Of a stretch of DNA of 64,000 nt, positions 7,091 through 14,127 are shown piece after piece. Both the position numbers and the translations under genes were made by a program. Origin of the DNA: Micromonospora noduli (GTDB taxonomy: Bacteria; Actinomycetota; Actinomycetes; Mycobacteriales; Micromonosporaceae). The first letter of the stretch is position 1; every line of letters begins with the position of its first letter. The notes below the pieces were generated by a model. The model had not been told where the DNA came from and did no database searches. It saw nothing but the letters and a program-made list of their open reading frames with translations. The stretch lies in assembly GCF_003264365.1 (NCBI RefSeq), contig NZ_PYAK01000006.1, positions 62,001-126,000 on the forward strand. The letters run 5' to 3'.

Positions 7091-8104
7091 ATGCAGTACA
7101 CGACACTGGGCCGATCCGGCCTCCACGTCTCCCGGGCCTGCCTGGGCACGATGAACTTCGGCACCGACCCGCAGGCACCGACGCCGGAACCCGAGGCCCG
7201 CCGCATCATCGGCGAGTTCCTCGACGCCGGCCACAACTTCATCGACACAGCAGACACCTACCGAGGTGGCACCAGCGAAGAGGTTGTCGGCCACGCCATC
7301 GCCCACCGCCGCTCCGAGGTCGTCCTCGCCACCAAGGGGGCGGCACCGCAGGGCGCCGGGCCCAACACCCGGGGCCTGTCCCGCGCCCACCTGACTCGCG
7401 CCCTGGAGGCGAGCCTGCGCCGACTGGGCACCGACTACGTCGACCTGTACCAGTGCCACGTGCCCGACCCGGACACCCCGATCGACGAAACCATGGCAAC
7501 GCTCGATGGCTTCGTACGCTCCGGCAAGGTCCGCTACATCGGCTGTTCCAACTTCACCGCCGCCGGAATCGTCAGCGCCCAATGGGCGGCGCAACGCCTC
7601 GGCGGAACACCCTTCATCAGCCTGCAAGCCAACTATTCCCTGATCACGCGTGCCATCGAGGCCGAGATCGTGCCCACCTGCCAGCAACACGGGCTCGGCG
7701 TCCTCGCCCACAGCCCGCTCGGCAGCGGTCTGCTCGCCGGGCGATACCAGCGCGGCACCGCGCCGGCCGCCGGATCCCGACTCGCCCAATGGGCGGCAAT
7801 GCCCAGCCCGATGGCACGCGCATTCGTGACCGGTCTCCTCGCCGAGCGGCACTTCGACATCGTCGACGACGTCACCACCGTCGCCGCCGAACTGGGAACG
7901 ACCACGCCAACCGTGGCGCTCGCCTGGCTCCGCAGCCGGCCCGAGATCACCTCGGTGGTCCTCGGCCCTCGCTCCGCCGACCAACTGAGCGCCAACCTCG
8001 CCGGCCTCGCATTCGAGCTGCCGGAAAGCGTCTCCACCCGGCTGGATGCGGCAAGCCAGTGCACCATCAGCCCTCCGGTCAACGGCCAGCACAACGCCGC
8101 CTGA
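7091..8104 (+). CDS. aldo/keto reductase
   Basis: 337 aa NADPH-dependent oxidoreductase of the AKR (beta/alpha)8 fold, cytoplasmic. The catalytic tetrad is visible: Asp in FIDTADTY, Tyr in that motif, Lys in VVLATKGAA and His in LYQCHVPDPDTPI. The segment RSGKVRYIGCSN and the C-terminal ALAWLRSRPEITSVVLGPRS are the usual AKR signatures for barrel strands and cofactor binding. ATG 7091 (MQYTTLGRSGL) matches the family N-terminus and follows GGGGGTGG. Divergent from and probably repressed by the TetR gene. Substrate unknown. Confidence 0.92.
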   Translation: MQYTTLGRSGLHVSRACLGTMNFGTDPQAPTPEPEARRIIGEFLDAGHNFIDTADTYRGGTSEEVVGHAIAHRRSEVVLATKGAAPQGAGPNTRGLSRAHLTRALEASLRRLGTDYVDLYQCHVPDPDTPIDETMATLDGFVRSGKVRYIGCSNFTAAGIVSAQWAAQRLGGTPFISLQANYSLITRAIEAEIVPTCQQHGLGVLAHSPLGSGLLAGRYQRGTAPAAGSRLAQWAAMPSPMARAFVTGLLAERHFDIVDDVTTVAAELGTTTPTVALAWLRSRPEITSVVLGPRSADQLSANLAGLAFELPESVSTRLDAASQCTISPPVNGQHNAA

Positions 8105-8186
8105 CTCAGCGACGAGACGCCCTCGCCATCCTCGCTCGCCTTCCGCCGTGGGAGGCCGTCGCGCCACCGATGTTAGGTTCGCTGAC

Positions 8187-8816
8187 ATGACTGGGCAGAT
8201 CACGGCCGCGCAGTTCCACGCGGCCGACGGTGTCGAGGACTGGCGCTCCCTCTACCATCTGGTCTCGGCCTACTTCCCGACCGGCTCGCTGTCCAAGGGC
8301 ATCGCGCTCGTCGATGAGATCGGCCGGCTCGCCGACGAGGCCCAGCAGCAACACCTCACCATCGACCTGCGCGACACCGGCGTCACGGTGAGCCTGAATC
8401 GGCGCGATGTCTCGTTGGCCCGGCGCATCTCGGCCGCCGCCAAGGAGCTGGGCCTCCCCGCCGACCCGACCGCCGTACAACTCATCAACGTCACCCTCGA
8501 CGCACTCGCCGGCGCGGACGTGCTGCCGTTCTGGCAGGCGCTGCTCGGCTATCGGCAGATTGGCGACGACTACCTGTTCGACCCGTCGCGCCGCGGCCCG
8601 GGTTTCGGTTTGCAACCGATGGACGAGGCGCGCCCACAGCGCAACCGCCTGCACCTCGACATAGCTGTCCCGCACGATCAGGCGGAGGCTCGCATCGCCG
8701 CCGCCCTGGCCGCTGGCGGCCACCTGGTCTCCGACGCGCACGCACCCATGTGGTGGGTCCTGGCCGACGCCGAGGGCAACGAGGCGTGCGTCGCCACCTG
8801 GGTCGGCCGCGCATAG
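8187..8816 (+). CDS. fusion of pterin-carbinolamine dehydratase-like and VOC domains
   Basis: 209 aa with two domains. Residues 10-105 are a 4a-hydroxytetrahydrobiopterin dehydratase (PCD/DCoH)-like domain (AQFHAADGVEDWRSLYH, then HLTIDLRDTGVTVSLN, where the catalytic HH pair is reduced to a single His). Residues 106-209 are a vicinal-oxygen-chelate domain (LINVTLDALAGADVLPFWQALLGY ... NRLHLDIAVP ... WWVLADAEGNEACV). This PCD-VOC fusion is common in actinobacteria but its reaction is unknown. ATG 8187 is about 10 nt after TTAGGTT, which could be a -10 element of a leaderless transcript. Confidence 0.8.
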   Translation: MTGQITAAQFHAADGVEDWRSLYHLVSAYFPTGSLSKGIALVDEIGRLADEAQQQHLTIDLRDTGVTVSLNRRDVSLARRISAAAKELGLPADPTAVQLINVTLDALAGADVLPFWQALLGYRQIGDDYLFDPSRRGPGFGLQPMDEARPQRNRLHLDIAVPHDQAEARIAAALAAGGHLVSDAHAPMWWVLADAEGNEACVATWVGRA

Positions 8817-8831
8817 CAGGACGGGCGAGCT

Positions 8832-8935
8832 TCACCTCGTGAGCTCGACCAGCGTCGCCAGTCGCGCCACGCCGGCCGGCGCCGGCTGCGCGCGGGCAAC
8901 CTCGGCGATCACGGTACGCGCCAACGGCCGCCTAC
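8832..8935 (-). pseudogene. 3'-end fragment of an XRE-TPR regulator gene
   Basis: On the minus strand this reads the last 30 or so codons of an XRE-TPR regulator and a stop (ARTVIAEVARAQPAPAGVAR ... LVELTR). It matches the 3' end of the intact gene at 10597: 8857-8930 and 10622-10695 differ at only two of 74 positions. Nothing upstream continues the gene. The two copies are direct repeats flanking the I36-like and lipoprotein genes. Confidence 0.8.
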
Positions 8936-9150
8936 CGACCACCCCCGCGCGGGCTCATCTGGGCGCCCCTCACCAAACCCGGGCGGACCCTCAGCGGCAA
9001 CCCGGGAAACGCCGGACAGGATCGAGATTCGAGCTGGTTCGAATGTCTCGGCTGCGCCGCTACCCCCGGGGTTGACTGACCTCGTCCACACCGGTGCCAC
9101 CAGCACAATCACTCAGCTCCGGCAGAAGAATCCCCAAGCTAAGGAGACTC

Positions 9151-9618
9151 ATGAAGCGACAAATCCTGGCGTTCTTCGGTGCGTTGGCGCTGGCGGCCGG
9201 CGGGCTCCTGGCCGTGGCCAGCCCGGCCCAGGCGGCGTCGTCGCGCAACGGCCTGTGCGAGAGCGGCGAACTGTGCATGTGGCAGAACAACGACCTGCGC
9301 GGCGGTCGCTACGACACCCTCTCGACCACTGCGGACTTTCGGCAATGGTCGTTCGTGGCTGCCTGCACCTCGGACTGTTCGCTGCAGGACAACGTCAGCT
9401 CGCTGCGCAACTACGACACGCAGAATGCCGTCCGCCTCTTCGAGCACGAGAACTACCGGGGCCTCTATTTCTGGCGTCAGAAGGCCAACAGCGGCCAGTC
9501 GGACGAGGCCTTGAACCTCACGCTGGACCGGGACCAGAACGGGAACAACTGGAACGACCGATTCAGCTCGTTCTGCTTCGTCTGGGCCGGCCAGCCGCAG
9601 ACCCGCTGCCGGCCGTAG
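9151..9618 (+). CDS. secreted I36 peptidase-inhibitor-like protein
   Basis: 155 aa with a Sec signal peptide (MKRQILAFFGALALAAGGLLAV, cleavage near AQAASS). The mature domain has the I36/beta-gamma-crystallin pattern: CESGELCMWQNNDLRGGRYDTL, SLQDNVSSLRNYD, NAVRLFEHENYRGLYFW and a final CFVWAGQPQTRC, with six or more cysteines suggesting disulfides. AAGGAG (9141-9146) precedes ATG 9151. It is more typical of the family than the protein at 3648. A terminator follows. Confidence 0.88.
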   Translation: MKRQILAFFGALALAAGGLLAVASPAQAASSRNGLCESGELCMWQNNDLRGGRYDTLSTTADFRQWSFVAACTSDCSLQDNVSSLRNYDTQNAVRLFEHENYRGLYFWRQKANSGQSDEALNLTLDRDQNGNNWNDRFSSFCFVWAGQPQTRCRP

Positions 9619-9629
9619 GACCGCATCGA

Positions 9630-9671
9630 GGGGCTCGCGTCGGCCGTGAGGTAGCGGGCAACGCGAGCCCC
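9630..9671 (+). terminator. terminator after the I36-like gene
   Basis: Perfect 11-bp stem GGGGCTCGCGT (9630-9640) / ACGCGAGCCCC (9661-9671) with a 20-nt loop, 11 nt after the stop codon. Confidence 0.75.
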
Positions 9672-9692
9672 TCCACCCTGAGCGAGGTCTCC

Positions 9693-10568
9693 ATGCCCAT
9701 GATTCGTAGGCGATTCGCGGCCCTGGTGCTGGCCTGCCTGACCGTCGGTGCCGGGGCCGCCTGTGAACCGAGCGGGCCCGCGCAGCAGCCCGCAGCGCCA
9801 TCACCGGTGGCGACCATGCGCCTTCCGTTGGACCGACTGTTTCCGTCCGGGGACGAGGATCTGCTTCTCCAGCGGGCCGAGGCGAAGCTTGTCGTGGCCT
9901 GCATGCGCCGGCTCGGCATCTCCTACCGGCCGCCGGAACCGCACCACACCGACCCGGCTGCCACGCACGACGGGTTGTACGGGCTGGTGGAGCACGACCA
10001 GGCGCATCGCCTCGGTTACCACGCCGCACCCGGCGGTGACGCGGCTGAGGACAAGGCTCCCCCGCCGCCGGAAAGGACGGCGGTAGCGCTCAGCGGCACG
10101 CGGTTCGGCACCGACGGACCCGAGCCGGCCGGCGGCCGAATCCCTGAGGGCGGCTGCCTCGGCGAGGCGAACCGGCGCCTGACCGAGGGCGCACCACCGA
10201 TCGACGAGACACTCCTGTACGACATGGCCCTGCGGGCCGGCCAACAGGCAGAGCAGGACGCTCGCGTTCAGGCCGCCTTCCGGGCCTGGTCGACGTGCAT
10301 GGCCGGCAAGGGGTTCACCTACGCCGACCCCTGGCAGGCCAACGACGACCCGAAATGGAGCACCGACCATCCCAGCGACGTGGAGCGTCGGACCGCGGTG
10401 GCCGACGTCGCGTGCAAGGACAGCACGGATCTCGTGACGATCTGGCAAGCCGCGATGGTGGAGCACCAACAGCGCACGATCGCGACCCACTCCGCCGACA
10501 TGAAACGCTACGAGCAGGCCAAGAGCGCCCGGCTCGCCAATGGCCGACGTGTGCTGGCGACGGGGTGA
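9693..10568 (+). CDS. probable secreted lipoprotein, function unknown
   Basis: 291 aa. The N-terminus has twin basic residues, a hydrophobic segment (FAALVLACLTVGAGAAC) and a Cys in a loose lipobox, followed by a Pro/Ala-rich linker. Residues 50-290 contain four further cysteines (VVACMRRLG, EGGCLGEANR, STCMAGKGFTY, ADVACKDST), suggesting two disulfides, and a helix-rich pattern also seen in other actinobacterial secreted hypothetical proteins. Start ATG 9693 or 9699, just after the terminator hairpin. No named family. It lies between the two direct copies of the XRE 3' end. Confidence 0.7.
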   Translation: MPMIRRRFAALVLACLTVGAGAACEPSGPAQQPAAPSPVATMRLPLDRLFPSGDEDLLLQRAEAKLVVACMRRLGISYRPPEPHHTDPAATHDGLYGLVEHDQAHRLGYHAAPGGDAAEDKAPPPPERTAVALSGTRFGTDGPEPAGGRIPEGGCLGEANRRLTEGAPPIDETLLYDMALRAGQQAEQDARVQAAFRAWSTCMAGKGFTYADPWQANDDPKWSTDHPSDVERRTAVADVACKDSTDLVTIWQAAMVEHQQRTIATHSADMKRYEQAKSARLANGRRVLATG

Positions 10569-10596
10569 GGCCAGCCGCGACCGGCGGGTACGTCGG

Positions 10597-11838
10597 TCAG
10601 CGGGTGAGGCCGACCAGGTTGGCCAGTCGCGCCACGCCGGCCGGCGCCGGCTGTGCGCGGGCAACATCGGCGATCACGGTACGCGCCAACGGCCGACACC
10701 GAACCTCAGCCGGCGCGACGCTGTCCGCGTCGACCAGCGCGCGGGCAGCGCCGCGCACGTCACCCATCTGGAGGTACGCCCGCGCGACATCCACCAGGTA
10801 CGCGCCCCGGTACTCGGCCGGCAACCGCCGCCACGCCTCCCGCCGCACCAAGGTCGAGTGCCTTTGCAGCGCCTCGCCGGCGTCACCCCTTTGCGCCGCC
10901 ACCACCACCCGCGCCAGCTTCGCGGCGATCGGCCCGAAGCTGGTGTGGTGCATGTCGTCGTACCCCCTCAGCCCGGCGGCGATCCCCGCGGCTCGGTCGA
11001 TCAGCTCGTCGGCGCGGCGGCTCTCGCCGCAGCCGGCGGCAGCCAGGGCGGCCTGGAGCAGCAGCGTCCCACCCACGGCCCACTCCCCCGCCGACCGCTG
11101 CGGCTCGCCCCTGCCTCCGCCCCGGTGATCATGAGGTTGACGGTCGCTTTGATCTTCGGAAGGCCCGTCAACCTCATGATCACGGTGCGCTGGGGTGGGG
11201 GTGATGCGGTTCGCGGCGGTTAGGGCCGCTGTTAGGGCCAGGCGGTCGCGGTTGGAGGCGCGGAGCGCCTGGGCTACCGAGATGGCCGCCGTTGCCGCCA
11301 GGATCGGGTTGTCGCCGGCGGCGGACATCGCCCGGTCGGCGGCCAGCCACCCGAGGTCGGCCTCGCCGAGCTTTACCAGCAGCGACGAAGTGATCCGGTA
11401 CGACTGCACCAGCAACTCCGGTGACCGCGCGCCCTGGACAGCGTCGAGCAGGCGCGGCAGGACTCGCACCAACTGCCCGTAGTGCGCATGCTGGTAGCTC
11501 AGCCAGGCGTACCCGACCTGCCTTCTTAGCTCTTCCGTCTGCTCTGAGGCTTGCGGGGTGTCGTAGCGGGCGAGGGCGGCACGGATGTCGTCCACCCCCT
11601 CCGGTGTGCCCGCTGGCGTGCTGCGTGCCTGGCCGAGCAGCACCTCCGGGTCGACCCGCAGGACGTGGGCCAACTCCTGGATCACCGAATACCGGTCCAG
11701 GGCGCGCACACCCCGCTCCACCTTGTCCACCCAACTCTTCGACCTGCGCAGCCGGTCGGCCAGCATCTGCTGCGTCATCGACCGCCGCACCCGCCAGCGG
11801 GCCACGCGGCGACCGATCGGCACGTCATCGTTGGTCAC
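10597..11838 (-). CDS. XRE-family helix-turn-helix regulator with TPR-like C-terminus
   Basis: 413 aa. Residues 10-65 form an XRE HTH (RRVARWRVRRSMTQQMLADRL ... SWVDKVERGVRALDR). From about residue 85 to the end the protein is helical, like the TPR-containing XRE regulators abundant in Streptomyces and Micromonospora. GTG 11838 is chosen because it overlaps the end of the 53-aa gene at 11825, implying coupling. A 59-bp perfect-armed palindrome (11125-11183) is embedded in frame, adding about 20 polar residues (HRDHEVDGPSEDQSDRQPHD) between two TPR helices. The last 74 bp are duplicated at 8857. Target unknown. Confidence 0.85.
   Translation of the reverse strand: MTNDDVPIGRRVARWRVRRSMTQQMLADRLRRSKSWVDKVERGVRALDRYSVIQELAHVLRVDPEVLLGQARSTPAGTPEGVDDIRAALARYDTPQASEQTEELRRQVGYAWLSYQHAHYGQLVRVLPRLLDAVQGARSPELLVQSYRITSSLLVKLGEADLGWLAADRAMSAAGDNPILAATAAISVAQALRASNRDRLALTAALTAANRITPTPAHRDHEVDGPSEDQSDRQPHDHRGGGRGEPQRSAGEWAVGGTLLLQAALAAAGCGESRRADELIDRAAGIAAGLRGYDDMHHTSFGPIAAKLARVVVAAQRGDAGEALQRHSTLVRREAWRRLPAEYRGAYLVDVARAYLQMGDVRGAARALVDADSVAPAEVRCRPLARTVIADVARAQPAPAGVARLANLVGLTR
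11125..11183. repeat. palindromic element inside a coding sequence, family B
   Basis: Perfect 18-bp arms GTGATCATGAGGTTGACG (11125-11142) and CGTCAACCTCATGATCAC (11166-11183) with a 23-nt centre. It lies in the XRE-TPR gene and keeps the reading frame open. The arm is unlike the codon usage around it and reads as a mobile intergenic-type repeat that landed in a gene. Confidence 0.85.
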
Positions 11839-11986
11839 GCCGCCACCGCCGGTCCGGGACCGCACGGGTCGTGTCCTCCACGGGTACGCGCTCCGCCTCA
11901 GCCTGCGCTAGGAGACGCTGCTTGGCAGCCTCCCGCTCGGCCGCCTCACCTTTGTTCTCCGGAGCATTGTCGTCCTGACCGCTCAT
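11825..11986 (-). CDS. 53-aa charged protein coupled to the XRE regulator
   Basis: Starts MSGQDDNAPENKGEAAE and is rich in Glu, Ala, Lys and Arg, predicted as one long helix (AEREAAKQRLLAQAEAERVP) with a basic C-terminus (RRWRRDQR). A strong Shine-Dalgarno GGAGGAGG precedes ATG 11986, and its stop overlaps the GTG start of the XRE regulator by about 14 bp. This supports it as a real coupled small gene. No family recognised. Confidence 0.6.
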   Translation of the reverse strand: MSGQDDNAPENKGEAAEREAAKQRLLAQAEAERVPVEDTTRAVPDRRWRRDQR

Positions 11987-12117
11987 CCCCGCCTCCTCCG
12001 GTAGAGGCCCAGCGGTGGTACTCGGGGATTCGATCACCGTCGCACCAGGCCACGGGACGTGCTTGCGTCCCAAAACCGGACAGTAGGGCGGATTGGTGAT
12101 GTGGTGATTACTGGCAG

Positions 12118-13308
12118 TTATGCGGCCAGGTTGATGCCGATGCGGCCGGCCAGCAGGCGCAGTTCGTCGGGGATGGCTCGGCGCTGGGCGCGCTGCGCGA
12201 GAGTCACCACGGCGTCGCGGGCGAGGGGGTTGATGGCGAACGGGATCGGCGCGGCCCGCTCGGCCTGCACGAATGCAGCAAGGGCCTCAACGTCTCGGCG
12301 GCCGCCGTCCGCCAAGGCGCGACCGAGGTCAAGCCAGTAGGACTGCTGGCGGATGGACGCCGCGAGCACCTGCGGCCGGACCGTCCTGGACAGCTCGATA
12401 ACCCGGCCGGATTCGCCCTGCTCGGCGGCGATGGACATCTCCCACAGGCCGACATTCGTTGGTCCGAACCCGCAGCCGTTGAAACCGGCACCGTCAACCG
12501 GATCCCCGAGCGTGGCGGCCTCGCGCGCTGCCTCGGCAAGGTGATCGCGAGCTACGTCCAAACGACCGCTCACCGTCGATGTCAGCGCTGCCGAGAGGTG
12601 GAGCTGTCCGAGCATCTGTCGCACCCGCTCGTCGGCGGAGTCAGCTTGCAGCTCGATGAGTGACCGGTCGGCGGCACGGGCCGCGACCGGTGCAGATTCG
12701 ATCGGCAGGCTCTGCGCGTAGGCGAAACGGGAGGCCGCGATCCAGGCCGGGTCTTCGGTATCTTCGGCGACCGCCCCAGCGAGCCGGGCGGCGTTAAGGG
12801 CCAGGTGACGGTAGCCGAGGTTCCGCAGGCAGGTGCCGGCTTGATAGGCGACCTGGACGAGCACTGTGCCACCTACGGCGGCGGCTTCAAGCAGAAGGTT
12901 GGGCAGCATTCGAGCCATCGCTGGGTAGCTGCACGAGGTGCGAAGCTGCTCGGCGCGGGCGATCTCGGCGGCCAGCCAGTCCGCCGTGTAGGTCGACGGG
13001 CGGCGCTCGCCAGCCTCGATCTCGATCAGGGCCGACCAGATGGCCGGTACACACTCGGCGGCGCTTTCACGGGCCGGGTCGCCGGACTCGGTGCCCTGGC
13101 CGAGCAGATCGGCCACCGTGACCTGCAGTGCAGCGGCGAGAGCCACCAGAGTGGACCGGCGGTCAATGGTCTTCCGACCCGACTCGATCTGCGATACGTA
13201 CGACTGGGTGACGCCAGCGAGCCCGGCGAGAACGGCCTGAGTCATACCTCCACGGCGCATCCGCCAGTACCGGATCCTGGCACCGATGGTGTCCGGCTTC
13301 CTCACCAT
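12118..13308 (-). CDS. XRE-family helix-turn-helix regulator with TPR-like C-terminus
   Basis: 396 aa. Residues 5-65 are an XRE HTH (TIGARIRYWRMRRGGMTQAVL ... VTQSYVSQIESGRKTIDRRS). The rest is a helical TPR-like domain (PNLLLEAAAVGGTVLVQVAYQ, YRHLALNAARLAGAVAEDTED, GRLDVARDHLAEAAREAATLG). A paralogue of the protein at 10597 but only distantly similar. Its first 69 bp of coding and flanking sequence recur at 13810-13878 in a broken copy. ATG 13308 is the second Met of the open frame; the alternative is 13320. Signal and targets unknown. Confidence 0.85.
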   Translation of the reverse strand: MVRKPDTIGARIRYWRMRRGGMTQAVLAGLAGVTQSYVSQIESGRKTIDRRSTLVALAAALQVTVADLLGQGTESGDPARESAAECVPAIWSALIEIEAGERRPSTYTADWLAAEIARAEQLRTSCSYPAMARMLPNLLLEAAAVGGTVLVQVAYQAGTCLRNLGYRHLALNAARLAGAVAEDTEDPAWIAASRFAYAQSLPIESAPVAARAADRSLIELQADSADERVRQMLGQLHLSAALTSTVSGRLDVARDHLAEAAREAATLGDPVDGAGFNGCGFGPTNVGLWEMSIAAEQGESGRVIELSRTVRPQVLAASIRQQSYWLDLGRALADGGRRDVEALAAFVQAERAAPIPFAINPLARDAVVTLAQRAQRRAIPDELRLLAGRIGINLAA

Positions 13309-13532
13309 GCCTACGCCCACCCCCAGTTAGAGGACCGGATTGCAGCGTTGAAGCGCTACGCCCGCACGGTTGGACGCTACACCCGCAGGGCACCGCATCG
13401 GTGACGCTCGACGCCGCCAGGGCGGGTCTGGCACCTTCCGTGGTCAGCCGGCTTCCGAGCCTCGATCGGCAATGATGGGCGGCATAGCTCGGCGGACAAG
13501 ACTGAAGACGTGCAATCACCTACCGGGGAGGC

Positions 13533-13703
13533 ATGGTGACTCAGCGCTCGCAGCACCAGCGGGGCCGGTGCCCCGTCTGTAAGCGGTCCGTAGCCCTCAC
13601 CGCTGACGGAAGAGTTGCGCGGCACAACGGCACCATTCGTGCCTACGCCCCGCCGGAGGAGTGCCCCGGGGGTGGACAGCGTGCGGGAGCCGCCGGGTCA
13701 TGA
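13533..13703 (+). CDS. small zinc-ribbon-like protein, 56 aa
   Basis: Reads MVTQRSQHQRGRCPVCKRS, then VALTADGRVARHN and a final ECPGGGQRAGAAGS. The CPVC pair with a later His and Cys suggests a small zinc-binding ribbon, a pattern often seen in small actinobacterial and phage hypothetical proteins. GGGGAGG lies at 13525-13531; GTG at 13536 has better spacing than the ATG at 13533, so either may be the start. Its stop overlaps the next ATG (ATGA). Confidence 0.6.
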   Translation: MVTQRSQHQRGRCPVCKRSVALTADGRVARHNGTIRAYAPPEECPGGGQRAGAAGS

Positions 13704-13903
13704 GCACACGCACGGCACGGCGTGAATGCCGAGTCAATCTGGACAGGCCGCGCTGGTGCCAACTACAGCATGACGGCGTCAGGCTCGTCTGGACGGGACA
13801 GCCCAGCAAAAACGGCCTGCGTCATGCCACCCCGACGCATCCGCCAGTACCGAATCCTGGCACCGACGGTGTCCGGCTTACCATAAAGATCGCCGAGGAT
13901 TAG
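13700..13903 (+). CDS. doubtful small ORF, chimeric with an antisense regulator fragment
   Basis: 67 aa starting at ATG 13700, which overlaps the preceding stop by 4 nt (ATGA), a sign of coupling. The first 35 residues (MSTRTARRECRVNLDRPRWC, QLQHDGVRLVW) look like a protein; the rest (NGLRHATPTHPPVPNPGTDG) is only the reverse strand of a duplicated XRE gene start. The original downstream end has probably been replaced by that duplication. Confidence 0.35.
   Translation: MSTRTARRECRVNLDRPRWCQLQHDGVRLVWTGQPSKNGLRHATPTHPPVPNPGTDGVRLTIKIAED
13810..13885 (-). pseudogene. 5'-end fragment of an XRE regulator gene
   Basis: On the minus strand it reads KPDTVGARIRYWRMRRGG then MTQAVFAGL, nearly identical to residues 4-30 of the XRE regulator at 12118, and then runs off into unrelated sequence and a stop (PDAVML). 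A 4-nt loss after ATG shifts the frame relative to the intact gene. It is a direct repeat of 13231-13299, with 8 differences in 69 bp. Confidence 0.8.
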
Positions 13904-14127
13904 CTGACGCCGTTCTTGACCTTAAACGCTCCACGAAGAGTAGCGGGGACGGCACGCTTTCAAGCTAGTTAATCCGATGCGAGTCGGTCCTGTACTACGC
14001 TTTCGACCTCGCTATGCCAACACTGAAAGACCGACCTGCCGGGTCGCATACACGCAAGGCGGATTTATCGGGCGCACGCTGCCTGAGCAGCTCCACGAGA
14101 TCTAAAGTCTGTTAATTGGTGCAGGCT
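13904..14127. other. relatively AT-rich intergenic region downstream of treZ
   Basis: 224 bp of lower GC content than its surroundings, with no coding signal, no strong hairpin and no tRNA-like structure. It marks the border between the fragmented XRE region and the conserved tre cluster. Confidence 0.5.

Noticed and set aside
9020-9060. tRNA-like GGTTCGAAT segment
   Set aside because: Only a T-arm-like string; no acceptor, D or anticodon stems can be formed around it.
8820-13900. An integrated plasmid or prophage
   Set aside because: No integrase, relaxase, replication or phage structural gene and no tRNA boundary; only regulator fragments and repeats.
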